Shown: positions 27,030 through 36,551 of the stretch, piece after piece | Numbering within the stretch: position 1 is the stretch's first letter | How the letters are laid out: the number at the start of each line of letters is the position of its first letter | Assembly: GCA_964596695.1 (NCBI GenBank) | Contig: CAZQVE010000001.1 | Location: 248,001 to 312,000, forward strand | DNA length: 64,000 nucleotides | Origin: UBA2112 sp964596695 | GTDB lineage: Bacteria > Patescibacteriota > Saccharimonadia > Saccharimonadales > Saccharimonadaceae | Direction: 5' to 3' | Made by a program: the position numbers and the translations under genes | Notes under the pieces: model-generated | Seen by the model: only the letters and a program-made list of their open reading frames with translations | Told to the model about the DNA's origin: nothing | Database searches by the model: none

Positions 27030-29459
27030 TTAACAACCCCAGTAGCAGGCCGGCTCGTCCCAATAGCCTGGATCTTGTCCTGAATTCACCTTTGGCAAGC
27101 TGTTGTTGCTGCCGCCGCAGCCCTGTGACCACCATGATGCGCAAGCATTTGGAGAGCCATTGTACGAGCAGCTGGAATTACCAGACCCGCGGTGATCAGC
27201 CCAACTTCCACCACCCTGCTCACAGGTTGACTGAGCGTCGTTTATGATACATTTTGACGTATATTTACCGTTGCCGTCTATGGTACCGCCTGCATTCAGG
27301 TAACCGCTCGGACAGCCGGTTGATTGGGAGGTGTCTATGACGCACTTCGTCGTGGCCTTGCCGGTTCTTTCGTCTATGGTGCCACCAGCGGGCAGATAGC
27401 CGCTCGGACACCCTGAGGATGAGGATCCGTTGCCGTTGCCGCCAGAGCCATTGGAGTTCCCGCCGCTACTATCGCCGCCGCCACCTCCGCCTGGCAAGGA
27501 ACCATCAGGTAGTGGTGGTAGCGATGCATGGTCACAGTCAACCGTAGGCTCGCCGACAACTTCGGCAATAAAGTTGAGCGTGGGACAAACAGCACGCGGG
27601 TCGTAGCCAAGGTGATTCGTAGTGACATCGACCAAGCCGTGTGTAGAGTTAGGGTCTCCGTGTAGTATGAGCGCATCTGCCTTGCCCCCAAGTCCAATGA
27701 CCGCGTCGCGCATGTCGTACGCCTGCTGCGGGTCGACTACGTCGTCAATATCGAACTCTACCATGTAGACAGGCGGTGTATTTGGCGCGGCAAACAGTGC
27801 CGGCGATAGCGCCTTGAAGTTGTCGATACATTCGACGAGCTTTTTCGAACCGAGGTTGAAGACACCGCTCGGAAGCTTGGTGCTGAGGACGCTTTGGATT
27901 GATGGGTTGCCGTCGTTGTATGCCTGTTCGATCTGCTTACTTATTGCCTCGACGTTTTGGCCTGTATCGGCCGCATACTGCGCTGCTGTAAGGACTTGGG
28001 TTATGATACCAAGCGGATTACCGCCGCCACCGCCATTATCGCCGCCGCCACCCATTAGGTTCTGAAAAGATGTAAAGTCGTTGCTACTCAAGCCTTGGCC
28101 ATATTCAGCTACCTCACCGCTACCACCGTTGAGGAGGTCGGTAAAGTTTGTCATGCCTGCGAGGTCGGTCGGGATACAGGTGGAGTGATCCATGCCGATA
28201 AGAAATGACTGGAATGACTTGAATAATGCCGTGAAAGCATTGGTTGGCGCCGACCAGCCAACACCGACCGCAACGCCCGATTTACCGCTGGCAACCGCGC
28301 GCATCGCTAGGCTTCCGCCAGCACTATCGCCGCCAACAGTAATCTTGGTCGGATCGATATGATACAGACCGGCGTTGTCGATGACGTGTTTCAGACCGCG
28401 CATGACATCCTCGAACATATAGTAGACGCCGCTAGAACCGAGCCGATAGGTGACTTCGATGACCGTGTAGCCGCGCGCATTCGCGCCGCCGCCCGGGGGC
28501 GGACCCATATCGCCAACGCCAGTGTCGCCACCGCCATCCGCACCAGCCATACAATTCTTTTGCGGCGAACCAGTGGCGAGACAATAAGCCGTACCGTCGT
28601 CGGTGTGCCAGCCGCCACCGTTAAACCAGACGATAGCCGGAGCGTCATCTTTGCCACTAGGATGAACGATGATTGGCTGCTGGTTGCCGGCACCGTTAAT
28701 ATAGAAATTAGCGTTATTGTCAGGAATCTTGCTGGTGTCAATGTCGGCGTTCGGACCGGCGGCGTGCAGGACTGAGATAAATTGTGATAAGTTTTGGGTT
28801 TGGTCGAGGAGATCCTTAAGGGCGTTTTGGTCGTTGGCCTTGTCGCTGCCGGCGTTGTTTTTCTCTATCGCGAGATACGTATTGCCAGCGGTCGACCCGG
28901 CGATACAAGCGTTTTGATTGATGGACGAACCTTGCAGTTCCGGCTTGCTGATACAGTCAGAGATTGACACCGGCTTGTTGGCGGTGCCGTTTTGTCCCAG
29001 GCCGCCGTAAAGACACCAAAGAGCTGCCGCGTCGTCGTTCTGGTATGGGGCGCAGGCGACAAGAACGGCGTTTTTATACGCTTCAGGATCATCGCTGCCC
29101 GAGGAGTCGGATGAGGTGTTGGGTGTTGGCGATGTCGAACCGTTGGTAGCGTCCGACACTAAACCGTCAGCTTTTGCTTGCGCTGCTTTGGTACAAACAT
29201 TGGCGGTCGCTTGGTCGAAGGCGATGGCGTAGTCACTACAGGCCTTGCCTCGTAGACCGTCGTTGCAGGCGCTCTCTTTGGCTCCTTCATACTGGCCGCA
29301 GTAGTCGCTTGGTGACTGAACGGCGTGCGCCACCTCACCCTGTTGATTAAAGCCCGATGCGCCGATAGCGACCAGTCCGGCTAATACAATCAAACGGACA
29401 ACAACCGACGATCGGAACCATCGCCGGTAATTAACACTTTTGATGACGTGTTTTTGCAT
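27030..29459 (-). CDS. Secreted alpha/beta hydrolase (esterase-like) with Cys-rich C-terminal repeats
   Basis: 809 aa from the ATG at 29457-29459, chosen because TAAAAT lies seven bases before it; a longer frame to 29483 is less likely. Signal peptide (about 20-45), Cys-containing N-terminal region, then an alpha/beta hydrolase fold: VWFNGGGWH (oxyanion region, about 278), GGDSAGGS with Ser379 as nucleophile, FDIDDVVDPQ (Asp near 571), and THGLVDV (His near 607). This resembles hormone-sensitive-lipase/BD-FAE esterases. A Gly/Ser linker is followed by two repeats of about 26 residues (CPSGYLPAGGTID; CPSGYLNAGGTID), probably disulfide-bonded. Substrate unknown; possibly host lipid or polysaccharide ester. 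Confidence 0.82.
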   Translation of the reverse strand: MQKHVIKSVNYRRWFRSSVVVRLIVLAGLVAIGASGFNQQGEVAHAVQSPSDYCGQYEGAKESACNDGLRGKACSDYAIAFDQATANVCTKAAQAKADGLVSDATNGSTSPTPNTSSDSSGSDDPEAYKNAVLVACAPYQNDDAAALWCLYGGLGQNGTANKPVSISDCISKPELQGSSINQNACIAGSTAGNTYLAIEKNNAGSDKANDQNALKDLLDQTQNLSQFISVLHAAGPNADIDTSKIPDNNANFYINGAGNQQPIIVHPSGKDDAPAIVWFNGGGWHTDDGTAYCLATGSPQKNCMAGADGGGDTGVGDMGPPPGGGANARGYTVIEVTYRLGSSGVYYMFEDVMRGLKHVIDNAGLYHIDPTKITVGGDSAGGSLAMRAVASGKSGVAVGVGWSAPTNAFTALFKSFQSFLIGMDHSTCIPTDLAGMTNFTDLLNGGSGEVAEYGQGLSSNDFTSFQNLMGGGGDNGGGGGNPLGIITQVLTAAQYAADTGQNVEAISKQIEQAYNDGNPSIQSVLSTKLPSGVFNLGSKKLVECIDNFKALSPALFAAPNTPPVYMVEFDIDDVVDPQQAYDMRDAVIGLGGKADALILHGDPNSTHGLVDVTTNHLGYDPRAVCPTLNFIAEVVGEPTVDCDHASLPPLPDGSLPGGGGGGDSSGGNSNGSGGNGNGSSSSGCPSGYLPAGGTIDERTGKATTKCVIDTSQSTGCPSGYLNAGGTIDGNGKYTSKCIINDAQSTCEQGGGSWADHRGSGNSSCSYNGSPNACASWWSQGCGGSNNSLPKVNSGQDPGYWDEPACYWGC

Positions 29460-29466
29460 GGATATG

Positions 29467-29472
29467 ATTTTA
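29467..29472 (-). promoter_or_regulatory. -10 box (TAAAAT) of alpha/beta hydrolase gene
   Basis: TAAAAT on the minus strand, seven bases before the ATG at 29459. It lies back to back with the TATACT box of the divergent gene at 29544. Confidence 0.5.
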
Positions 29473-29531
29473 GAATAACGCATATGGTTAGAGAGGACAA
29501 GTAACGCACATATATAGTGCTTATGATAGTA

Positions 29532-29537
29532 TATACT
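29532..29537 (+). promoter_or_regulatory. -10 box (TATACT) of the gene at 29544
   Basis: TATACT is followed by exactly six bases and ATG at 29544. This decides the start over the upstream GTG at 29517. Confidence 0.55.
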
Positions 29538-29543
29538 TTAGAT

Positions 29544-30203
29544 ATGCGAAAAAGATTAAAACGACCAGGGCGGTTGCATGGCGAAAAGGAGTTCAAGGGT
29601 CTGAGCAGGGGTCAGCGAATGCTCGTGCTGCCTGTTTTCGTGGCAATCGGTACAGGCGCGGTTATTGTCGCTGTCGTGTCGATCTTGGCGACGCCGCACG
29701 CTGAAAACTCCGAGCGTGGCGTGGCTGCTAATGGGTTCTCTGCCTATGTTGAAAAAGACGCCGATCTTGGCGCAGGAAAAATCGTGACTCGCGGCAACGT
29801 AGTAGACGCGCTCGGCGATAACGCGAAATCAGTCAGTTCTGCCGAGGTGAACAAGGTATTTAACTACGACGGTAACCGTGGACAAGCGGTCACGTTTAAG
29901 TTCACCAGGGAAGACAACGTCAAGGCGACGTTATATATCGACATGATGAAATTCAAGGATACGGTGGCAATGAACAACGCGAATATATATATTGCCACGG
30001 GTAAGGCCGGTAAGATCAAGGGTCACCCGGCATATTATATGCATGCGCAAACATTGGGAACGGTTCGTCAGTATCGCGTCATGGTAGTCGATGGTCTCAC
30101 GGCCTATCAATTTATCATTGAACAACCAATAGATAATATTACGATTAGCGAAGTAGCAGCCGACGCCGCGCTGATCAGGCTAGCACGACAAGCAAATCTG
30201 TAA
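29544..30203 (+). CDS. Membrane-anchored protein of unknown function
   Basis: 219 aa from the ATG at 29544. Basic N-terminus (RKRLKRPGR), one membrane helix at about 33-55 (VLPVFVAIGTGAVIVAVVS), then a soluble outer domain of about 160 residues with a beta-rich pattern (TFKFTREDNVKATLYIDMMK; YRVMVVDGLTAYQFII). No family recognised. A plus-strand gene between two minus-strand secretion genes; its 3' end is 3 bases from the convergent giant protein gene. Confidence 0.75.
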   Translation: MRKRLKRPGRLHGEKEFKGLSRGQRMLVLPVFVAIGTGAVIVAVVSILATPHAENSERGVAANGFSAYVEKDADLGAGKIVTRGNVVDALGDNAKSVSSAEVNKVFNYDGNRGQAVTFKFTREDNVKATLYIDMMKFKDTVAMNNANIYIATGKAGKIKGHPAYYMHAQTLGTVRQYRVMVVDGLTAYQFIIEQPIDNITISEVAADAALIRLARQANL

Positions 30204-30206
30204 CTA

Positions 30207-33200
30207 CTAACTGCCGCTCTGGAAGAGGATGTTGTTACTGGTGTAGAAATCATTGCTGTAACTGTTCGAAGTGGAATCGTCCTGATCGGTGCAGTCGGCG
30301 GTGCCAGCTAGTGTGCCGTCGACGGAACACATTAGTGTGTAAGCACGGAAATTCATCAGCTCTTCACTTTGCTCCAGACACTTCTTGCCGGTGTACCAGT
30401 CTTGGTCGGCCGAAGCGCCTTCGGTGACGGCTGGGTATGGGGCGGTTTGTGTCCGTGCCTCTTTGTCCTTGCTGCTTGGCTTGGTGCGCGATACGACGAT
30501 ACCGCTCCTCCCCCACGGATCGACACGGTTGACGCAGTAGTCGAGGAATTTTTGATACTCGCTGCCGTAGTTTGCTTTGCCTGTTTGTTTGTCGATCTCG
30601 GGCTGTTTGGATGCCGCTACGGCAATAGCGAGCATACGAGCGATGTTTTCTGCTTCGCCGGTAGGCGTGAGATTGGCCGCGTTGCTTTCAATCCTGTTCG
30701 TCACGAGTCCTTGCCCGTCCTGCGTGGTGCCCTGGAGGAGGTTGAAGATGGCGCTGACATTGCCGGAACTGACGGAAGGGTTGGCCGAGGTAATCTGTTT
30801 TTGGAGCGAGCTAAGGTCGATACCATCAAAGCCGGCGGTTTTTGCGGCGTCATTTATAGCGGCGACAATACCGCCGACATTGACGTTGCCAACTTCGGGA
30901 TCGGCCGTGGCGAGACGTTCTTCTAGCTCGTTGATGTTGTCTTGGTAGAGGTCGGAGTGCGTCTTGGTCATGTAGTCGAGGACGCTATCTGGCTGGGCGA
31001 GCATTTCTTGCTTGCCGATCACATAGCGGACATTACATGCGACGTCGGCCATGATGCCGATTACGAGATATTCTGGATCAGGACAGTTAAGGCGAGCCGG
31101 GTTAAAGAAATCCGGCTGTAGATACATAAGTGCGTCTGCCGAAGGGTTGAGCCGCTTGATACTATCACCGATCAACGAAATGCTGTTTGCCAGCGTCGCA
31201 AATAGTGGTGCCTGGTTATTGTATGTCGGGGACAATCCGTGAACGATCGACCCGAGGAACGAATACTGATTATATATATTGAACGGCTGTTGGCGTGCGT
31301 TGTAGCGAGCAATTTTTTCCTGCTGCTCCTCGAACGCCTTCTTTTTGGTCAGATAAATCTCCATCGTTACCGCGTTGGCAGGTTCCATACCGCGCGACAT
31401 CGCCATGTCGCCCATTATCTGTCCTGTGCCAGCGAAGAGGGCGTCGCTCGCAGGAACCCCCGTCGTGTGCGAGCCGAACAGGAGTGATTCTACGGCTGCC
31501 CACGCCATGACATTGGCACCGAATATACCGGCGACCGCAGGCGACAACTGGCCAGCCGTCACTTTGAGAGACGGTTGAATAATATACTCGCCTTCAAACT
31601 GGTGGTCTTCGTCGTCATAATGCGGCGGCGGACAGGTTTGCCGGGCGAGTTCAAGCGCATCGGCGAGCAGGCCTTCGAGGCCGGGGGGAGCACTGGCGGT
31701 GACCTGCGGCTGACACCTGACCTTAGGAGTCTTATATGACGCGTGACTTTCCTCTGTTTCGCCGCCCAAGCAATAATCACGGTCGCCTCCCCCGAGGCTT
31801 GCTGGCGGCATAACGAGCTGACCGGGTACACCGGATGCTTGTCCTTGTGCGTTGGCCGAAGCCATAATCAAAGCCCAGGACGGTGCAAGCGCCCCGATGA
31901 GATCGAAGGTGTCGAGATAATATAAGAATCCGAATGGCGACGGTATCGGCAGATTGCTCAGGCCATGATAAACGATGTGCTTATACATGGACGAGTCGGT
32001 AGCGTTTGGTCCGTTGTACCCGCCGCCGAAAGATTGGCCAAGCTTGTTTGCTAGATAGTTGACGACAGGCTTGGATGTGCCGACCTTTATTTGGTCTGCG
32101 GCGTTCAGGTATATCATGGCAAACCGTGCAAGCGTGTGAGCCTTGGCTGTTTTGGCGAGATTCGTGACGTTTTTGCCGAATGCGTACCACGAGCACTGCA
32201 AGCCCACGAACGAGTTTGAACTCAGCGCGAGTGACGCCATGACCTGCTGCAATTGCAGGAGTGTCTCCGGACTGCCGAGTTGTTTGAGCCCGATGCCTCC
32301 ATGGGGGTTGGGGTGTCCGTTTTCGTCTATACCTTCGTTGCCGCCCTTCATCGCTTTGTCGAACGACTTGTTGACCTCGCTGGCTGTTTTGCCTGACACT
32401 ATGCCGTTTTTCGTGAGGTCGTACCTGTCTTTTAATACGTCCGAGAAGCGCTTATCCATAAAGAAGCTCGTCATAGGATTGAAGACACCGAACACCTGGT
32501 CTCTGGTGGTGTCGCTGAGCTGTGCGTACAGCCAGAGCATATCGCCGGTCGCGATGGGCATGTAGTTGAGAATATCCTGGGCGCTTTTTACGGAAACAGA
32601 CTCAGTGATATTGGCGAGGTTGTTGTCGAGCCGGTCGCCAAAGTTACTGAAATTGCCGTTTTCGATATCGTTGAGTATTGATGAGCCGCTGGCCTTGATA
32701 GCATTAATCGTCTTTTTGTAGTCTGGCGGCAGTATGGTCATTACCTTGTAACGACTCTCGGGTTTAGTGTAGTCCACGGCTTGGCCGGTGTCGCGACCGT
32801 CGTTTTGGTTGACCTTGGTGCCGAGAACAGTAAAGCCGTGCTTTTCGAACGCCTTTTTCTGTGCGCGACTCATGGTCGAAAGTTTACATTTGATATCTGG
32901 GTTTTCGGTGTTGCCGTTGCACTGCGGTCGGCCGATCTTGTAGTTCATCATCTTCCAGTAGTACGAAGCAAGAGCGATCGAGCCATCATAGAGGTCGTTA
33001 CTATACATTTCCTTGATGTTGACCATGATGATATTGGGCGCGAAAACCGACGTATAAACGACGCCGAGTCCGATAACGCCAATAATAAACATAAAGGCCG
33101 ATCCGTTGCGAAGGGCACCGGCACGCCGACCGAGAAAACGAAACCTGCCTTTTTTGTTTTTTTTCTTGGTTTTTTTGTCGGCAGAAGTCTTCTCGAGGCT

Positions 33201-33338
33201 CGTTTTCCACTCGGTGTCCGGTGTTTTTTCCTGAGCCTTTACTCCCTCGACCGACTCTGAGGATCCTATGCGGTTGAACTTTTTTTCGTAGTCCGACTCA
33301 GCCGCCGTTCGCTCGGTCGGATTGGGTCGCTCCGCCAT
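30207..33338 (-). CDS. Giant membrane scaffold protein without hydrolase domain
   Basis: 1043 aa. Same plan as 2715-5678 and 10304-13570: charged N-terminus ending in a Lys/Arg block (KKTKKKNKKGRFRFLGRR), membrane helix at about 78-100, Cys motif then KLSTMSRAQKKAFEKHGF, Gly/Ala-rich helices, MGDMAMSRGMEPA, and ARQQPFNIYNQYSFLGS with VHGLSP. The C-terminus has scattered Cys but no M23 or NlpC/P60 domain. The ATG overlaps the virB6 stop by one base (TAATG), so the two are co-translated. Probably the structural core form of this family; its role in the secretion channel is inferred. Confidence 0.8.
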   Translation of the reverse strand: MAERPNPTERTAAESDYEKKFNRIGSSESVEGVKAQEKTPDTEWKTSLEKTSADKKTKKKNKKGRFRFLGRRAGALRNGSAFMFIIGVIGLGVVYTSVFAPNIIMVNIKEMYSNDLYDGSIALASYYWKMMNYKIGRPQCNGNTENPDIKCKLSTMSRAQKKAFEKHGFTVLGTKVNQNDGRDTGQAVDYTKPESRYKVMTILPPDYKKTINAIKASGSSILNDIENGNFSNFGDRLDNNLANITESVSVKSAQDILNYMPIATGDMLWLYAQLSDTTRDQVFGVFNPMTSFFMDKRFSDVLKDRYDLTKNGIVSGKTASEVNKSFDKAMKGGNEGIDENGHPNPHGGIGLKQLGSPETLLQLQQVMASLALSSNSFVGLQCSWYAFGKNVTNLAKTAKAHTLARFAMIYLNAADQIKVGTSKPVVNYLANKLGQSFGGGYNGPNATDSSMYKHIVYHGLSNLPIPSPFGFLYYLDTFDLIGALAPSWALIMASANAQGQASGVPGQLVMPPASLGGGDRDYCLGGETEESHASYKTPKVRCQPQVTASAPPGLEGLLADALELARQTCPPPHYDDEDHQFEGEYIIQPSLKVTAGQLSPAVAGIFGANVMAWAAVESLLFGSHTTGVPASDALFAGTGQIMGDMAMSRGMEPANAVTMEIYLTKKKAFEEQQEKIARYNARQQPFNIYNQYSFLGSIVHGLSPTYNNQAPLFATLANSISLIGDSIKRLNPSADALMYLQPDFFNPARLNCPDPEYLVIGIMADVACNVRYVIGKQEMLAQPDSVLDYMTKTHSDLYQDNINELEERLATADPEVGNVNVGGIVAAINDAAKTAGFDGIDLSSLQKQITSANPSVSSGNVSAIFNLLQGTTQDGQGLVTNRIESNAANLTPTGEAENIARMLAIAVAASKQPEIDKQTGKANYGSEYQKFLDYCVNRVDPWGRSGIVVSRTKPSSKDKEARTQTAPYPAVTEGASADQDWYTGKKCLEQSEELMNFRAYTLMCSVDGTLAGTADCTDQDDSTSNSYSNDFYTSNNILFQSGS

Positions 33339-35365
33339 TACTTCTCATGCCCTCCGGTGCCTGTTTCGGTTGGGACGTGAGGCTGTTCGCTTAAGATTTC
33401 GTTCTTACGCTTGAGGACGTCCTGAGCGTCTCGGGCGTTGCTTAAATCATTTTCGACGTCAAATAGGTATTTTTGAGCGCGCGACTTTGCCTTTTCCTCG
33501 GTGCCGCTAATCGGAGGCTGGCTGATATTGTCAGGCGGGTGCGGTTGTTTTTGCCCGAGTAGTGCAGACGCGTCGACCTGGACGGGCACGGCGACGATTT
33601 TTGTTGGTGTTTGCGGTGCTGCCGGTGCGCTGCCGGATACGACATTAGACGACTGTGCCATTTGCGGCGCGCGATAACTAACGGTTGGTGCTGATGGCTG
33701 GTTGTTTCCGCCGCCGGATCCTGATCCGCCTCCACCGCCGCCAGCTGGTGCAGGGCCGGAGCTGAACTTGCGTTCTTTGTCTTTGGACTCGTGTGAGCGG
33801 TTGAGGTTGTTGAAGAGGTCTTTGGCGGTGATCTTTTCTTCCTCTTTGTTGCCCTTTGCCTGTACCTCTCCGCTTGCCATGGCGCCGGCAACAGCGGTGC
33901 CGACGTCGAGGTTCTCAGCCTCGCCGTTAAGACGCGCGTTTTGAAGCTCTTCCAGCTGCTTCTTGGTGTCTTCGCTCTCGCCGCGAATACTTGAGTCGAG
34001 AGCATTTTGCATAGCGTTAGCACCTGAGCGCTGACTATTGGCTGCGCCAGCCCTAAGCGCTGAATCGTCACCGGTCATACTGCTGCCACCAAGTGATGCG
34101 CGCCGTCGGTTGCGACTATATGCTTGTCGCCGGTTCCCTAGGCCGCCAACGCTTTTGTTGTTGGCCGCTCCGGCGGTAGCGTTGCCGGTAACACGCGCTT
34201 TTTCGTCGCCTTGTTTGCCTCCGCGTCGGCCAGCGACGCTCGCGGAGAGCCGTGCTCCGGCGGTACTCATAATTGACGACATGTTCTTGAAGATGAACCA
34301 CACTGCCAGCAACGGCAAGACCGCTGCGGCTGCGGCAGTCATGTCGGTAATAGCACTGCCCGATCCGCCATTACGCGAATTGTAGCTGTCGCCGCTGACA
34401 CGGTAGTTGGCGTCGTTCGTACCCGTCGTGACAATCGTGGCGCTCACGATCTGACCGGCGCCAAGCAACAATGCAATAATTGGATACAGGAGCAGAAGCT
34501 GCATAAACAGCCGTACACCCTGGAAAAAGAACCGCTCCAGGTTCGGTAGCAAATACGCGACGAACAATATGGGCGATACCAGGATCAACATTGAAATAAC
34601 GGTCTTGCGCATAATCAGCAGCACGACACCGGCCGCACAGATCGTCGCGATTGAGATAATCACCGCGGCCACAGGTGCCAGGAGCACCCAGACAGTGCCC
34701 GTTTTACCAAGTACCGCCGACGTGATGGTGGTTAGTGTACCGTTGGACGTAGACGGCTCTGCGTTGACTGGCATAACCGACGTCCCCACCCTGTTGGCAA
34801 CACTGGTTAATATCGACATAATCGAGTCGCCCAATATGTTCGTGAGATCGATAATCACGACACACAAGAAGTATGATACGTTAACCAGGATGGCACATAT
34901 CAGCAGCTTAGGCACCAGGCGCTTGATATTGTAGCCGCCCCCCTTGCCGGTCAGCTGGGAATAGATCATGATCATAAAGGCCACGACGAATAATGCGTTG
35001 GCGATGTTGCGCATCATCCCCCATGCCGTGTAGGTGCCGCTGTTGTTCGCGGCTAAGGCGTAGTCAACACGCAGGAAGCTCTTGTTGATATACGTAAACC
35101 CATAATCCGCCAGCTTGGCGATGGATCGCATCGTCGGACAGATGACCCAGCCGACCATATCGACAGCACAGCTGGTCGATCCGGTCGCCGTCGACGGCAC
35201 AAGTGTCGATAGTATATCGGTCAATCCCTGGGCGTTGGCAGGCGTGCTGAGTACGGGTGTCAAGGTGAGCGTACCGGCGCTAGCGAGGGCCAACAAGAAA
35301 AGCGCCCCACGCCGAAATTGTGCGCGCAGAACGTCAAACAATCTGTTCGACCAGCGCTGTATCAT
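33338..35365 (-). CDS. VirB6/TrbL-like polytopic channel protein (copy 2)
   Basis: 675 aa from the ATG at 35363-35365; the longer frame to 35548 begins with Arg-rich junk and overlaps the divergent promoter. Signal helix (about 18-43), CAVDMVGWVICP as in copy 1, then about six membrane helices at 120-370 (VNVSYFLCVVIIDLTNILG; VAYLLPNLERFFFQG) and a long cytoplasmic Ser/Gly/Gln-rich tail. Helix motifs closely follow copy 1, so the two are paralogues. It is the first gene of a two-gene operon with the third giant protein and divergent from 35417-36490. No VirB4 lies next to it, so it probably shares the one at 13574. Confidence 0.85.
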   Translation of the reverse strand: MIQRWSNRLFDVLRAQFRRGALFLLALASAGTLTLTPVLSTPANAQGLTDILSTLVPSTATGSTSCAVDMVGWVICPTMRSIAKLADYGFTYINKSFLRVDYALAANNSGTYTAWGMMRNIANALFVVAFMIMIYSQLTGKGGGYNIKRLVPKLLICAILVNVSYFLCVVIIDLTNILGDSIMSILTSVANRVGTSVMPVNAEPSTSNGTLTTITSAVLGKTGTVWVLLAPVAAVIISIATICAAGVVLLIMRKTVISMLILVSPILFVAYLLPNLERFFFQGVRLFMQLLLLYPIIALLLGAGQIVSATIVTTGTNDANYRVSGDSYNSRNGGSGSAITDMTAAAAAVLPLLAVWFIFKNMSSIMSTAGARLSASVAGRRGGKQGDEKARVTGNATAGAANNKSVGGLGNRRQAYSRNRRRASLGGSSMTGDDSALRAGAANSQRSGANAMQNALDSSIRGESEDTKKQLEELQNARLNGEAENLDVGTAVAGAMASGEVQAKGNKEEEKITAKDLFNNLNRSHESKDKERKFSSGPAPAGGGGGGSGSGGGNNQPSAPTVSYRAPQMAQSSNVVSGSAPAAPQTPTKIVAVPVQVDASALLGQKQPHPPDNISQPPISGTEEKAKSRAQKYLFDVENDLSNARDAQDVLKRKNEILSEQPHVPTETGTGGHEK

Positions 35366-35406
35366 TACTATTACAGTATCTGTTATCACGCTTATGGTGT
35401 CAATGA

Positions 35407-35412
35407 TATAAT
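35407..35412 (+). promoter_or_regulatory. -10 box (TATAAT) before the gene at 35417
   Basis: TATAAT lies four bases before ATG 35417 and ten bases before in-frame ATG 35423. The predicted transcript start falls between the two, so either start would be nearly leaderless. Confidence 0.5.
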
Positions 35413-35416
35413 CGAG

Positions 35417-36490
35417 ATGATCATGCAACCGAACGAACAGGATCCGAACGGGCAAAGTCCGCAGTCTGCGTCGAATCCGGCGCCGTCCTCTCCCCCTCTG
35501 CCGCCCAATACGGCGGGGGCTCCTTCGCCGAACCAATACGGCCAGCAACCCTACTCAAATGCGCCCGAATACCTCCACATGGAACCGGTCCAACTAGATT
35601 CGCCGAAACCACGCAAAAAGCTCAAGTTTGTCCTCGTAGCGTTCGTGAGTATCGTGCTTGTTTGCGGTATAGGCGCGGCTATCTTTTGGTTTACGGTACA
35701 GAATTCATCCGAAAACCGTTACTATTCCGCGCTGGACAAGATGATGCAGGTTTCTTATGTCGCACGCAAGATTACAGTGCATAGCGATACCACTGGCAAT
35801 TCGGTCGTTGTTGACGCAAAGTCAGACTTTTCCGACCCGACCCGTCCAAAGTCGACATTTAGCTATACGTCCAAAATAGTAGATACGTCTGACGACAATT
35901 CCCTGGACACCCTCGAGCGAGACGGAGATATCGTTGTTCTCGATAACGGCGATGATTTTATCTCGCGAATCACGAAGTATCAGACCGGGGGTACGAAACC
36001 CGAGGTTACGTTGAACCAATGGTATAAGGTAGACAATTTTCGAGATACGCAATTATACGACCCTGGGTACACAAGAAAATCGGTAAACAACGTGCTTAGC
36101 CAAGTGGTTCAAGGAAACTTTAGTGACAGCGATCGTCATGAATTGCTGGATCTTATGCGCGCACGCACTGTTTATACCGTACACGGGAGCCAGCCGGTAA
36201 AAGACGGCGATAAGAACTACACCGTTTATAGTGTTTCGATCAACTACAAGGGACTCAAAGACGTTCGCAAGAAATTGTCAGAACTACTGGACGTTGACCA
36301 GCCATCGCTGCCATATATCACGGACAGCAGCGCTAAAGTTTGGGTAGACAACACCACCGGATTAATCGCTAAGATAACAGAAGAAGTCAAGCGTACGGTT
36401 GATGACGAATTTTCTGCGTCTAACGAAACACTTTACAGCTATCCGGATTCCGTTTCCGTAAGCGTCCCTACCGACACGGCTCGTTCATGA
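35417..36490 (+). CDS. Membrane-anchored protein with Pro-rich N-terminus
   Basis: 357 aa (two residues shorter if ATG 35423 is used). Residues 1-55 are Pro/Asn/Gln/Ser rich and cytoplasmic, then a helix at about 72-95 (KFVLVAFVSIVLVCGIGAAI), then about 260 residues outside with alternating beta-type segments. Not recognised. The plan resembles proteins with a low-complexity tail next to an anchor in this genome (21178, 46273). It lies between a VirB6 gene (divergent) and the pilin array. Confidence 0.75.
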   Translation: MIMQPNEQDPNGQSPQSASNPAPSSPPLPPNTAGAPSPNQYGQQPYSNAPEYLHMEPVQLDSPKPRKKLKFVLVAFVSIVLVCGIGAAIFWFTVQNSSENRYYSALDKMMQVSYVARKITVHSDTTGNSVVVDAKSDFSDPTRPKSTFSYTSKIVDTSDDNSLDTLERDGDIVVLDNGDDFISRITKYQTGGTKPEVTLNQWYKVDNFRDTQLYDPGYTRKSVNNVLSQVVQGNFSDSDRHELLDLMRARTVYTVHGSQPVKDGDKNYTVYSVSINYKGLKDVRKKLSELLDVDQPSLPYITDSSAKVWVDNTTGLIAKITEEVKRTVDDEFSASNETLYSYPDSVSVSVPTDTARS

Positions 36491-36551
36491 GAACGTACAG
36501 TGGTGTACCGCTTGTGTTTTACTAATCGCTAAGCTATTTTATAGATAGATA

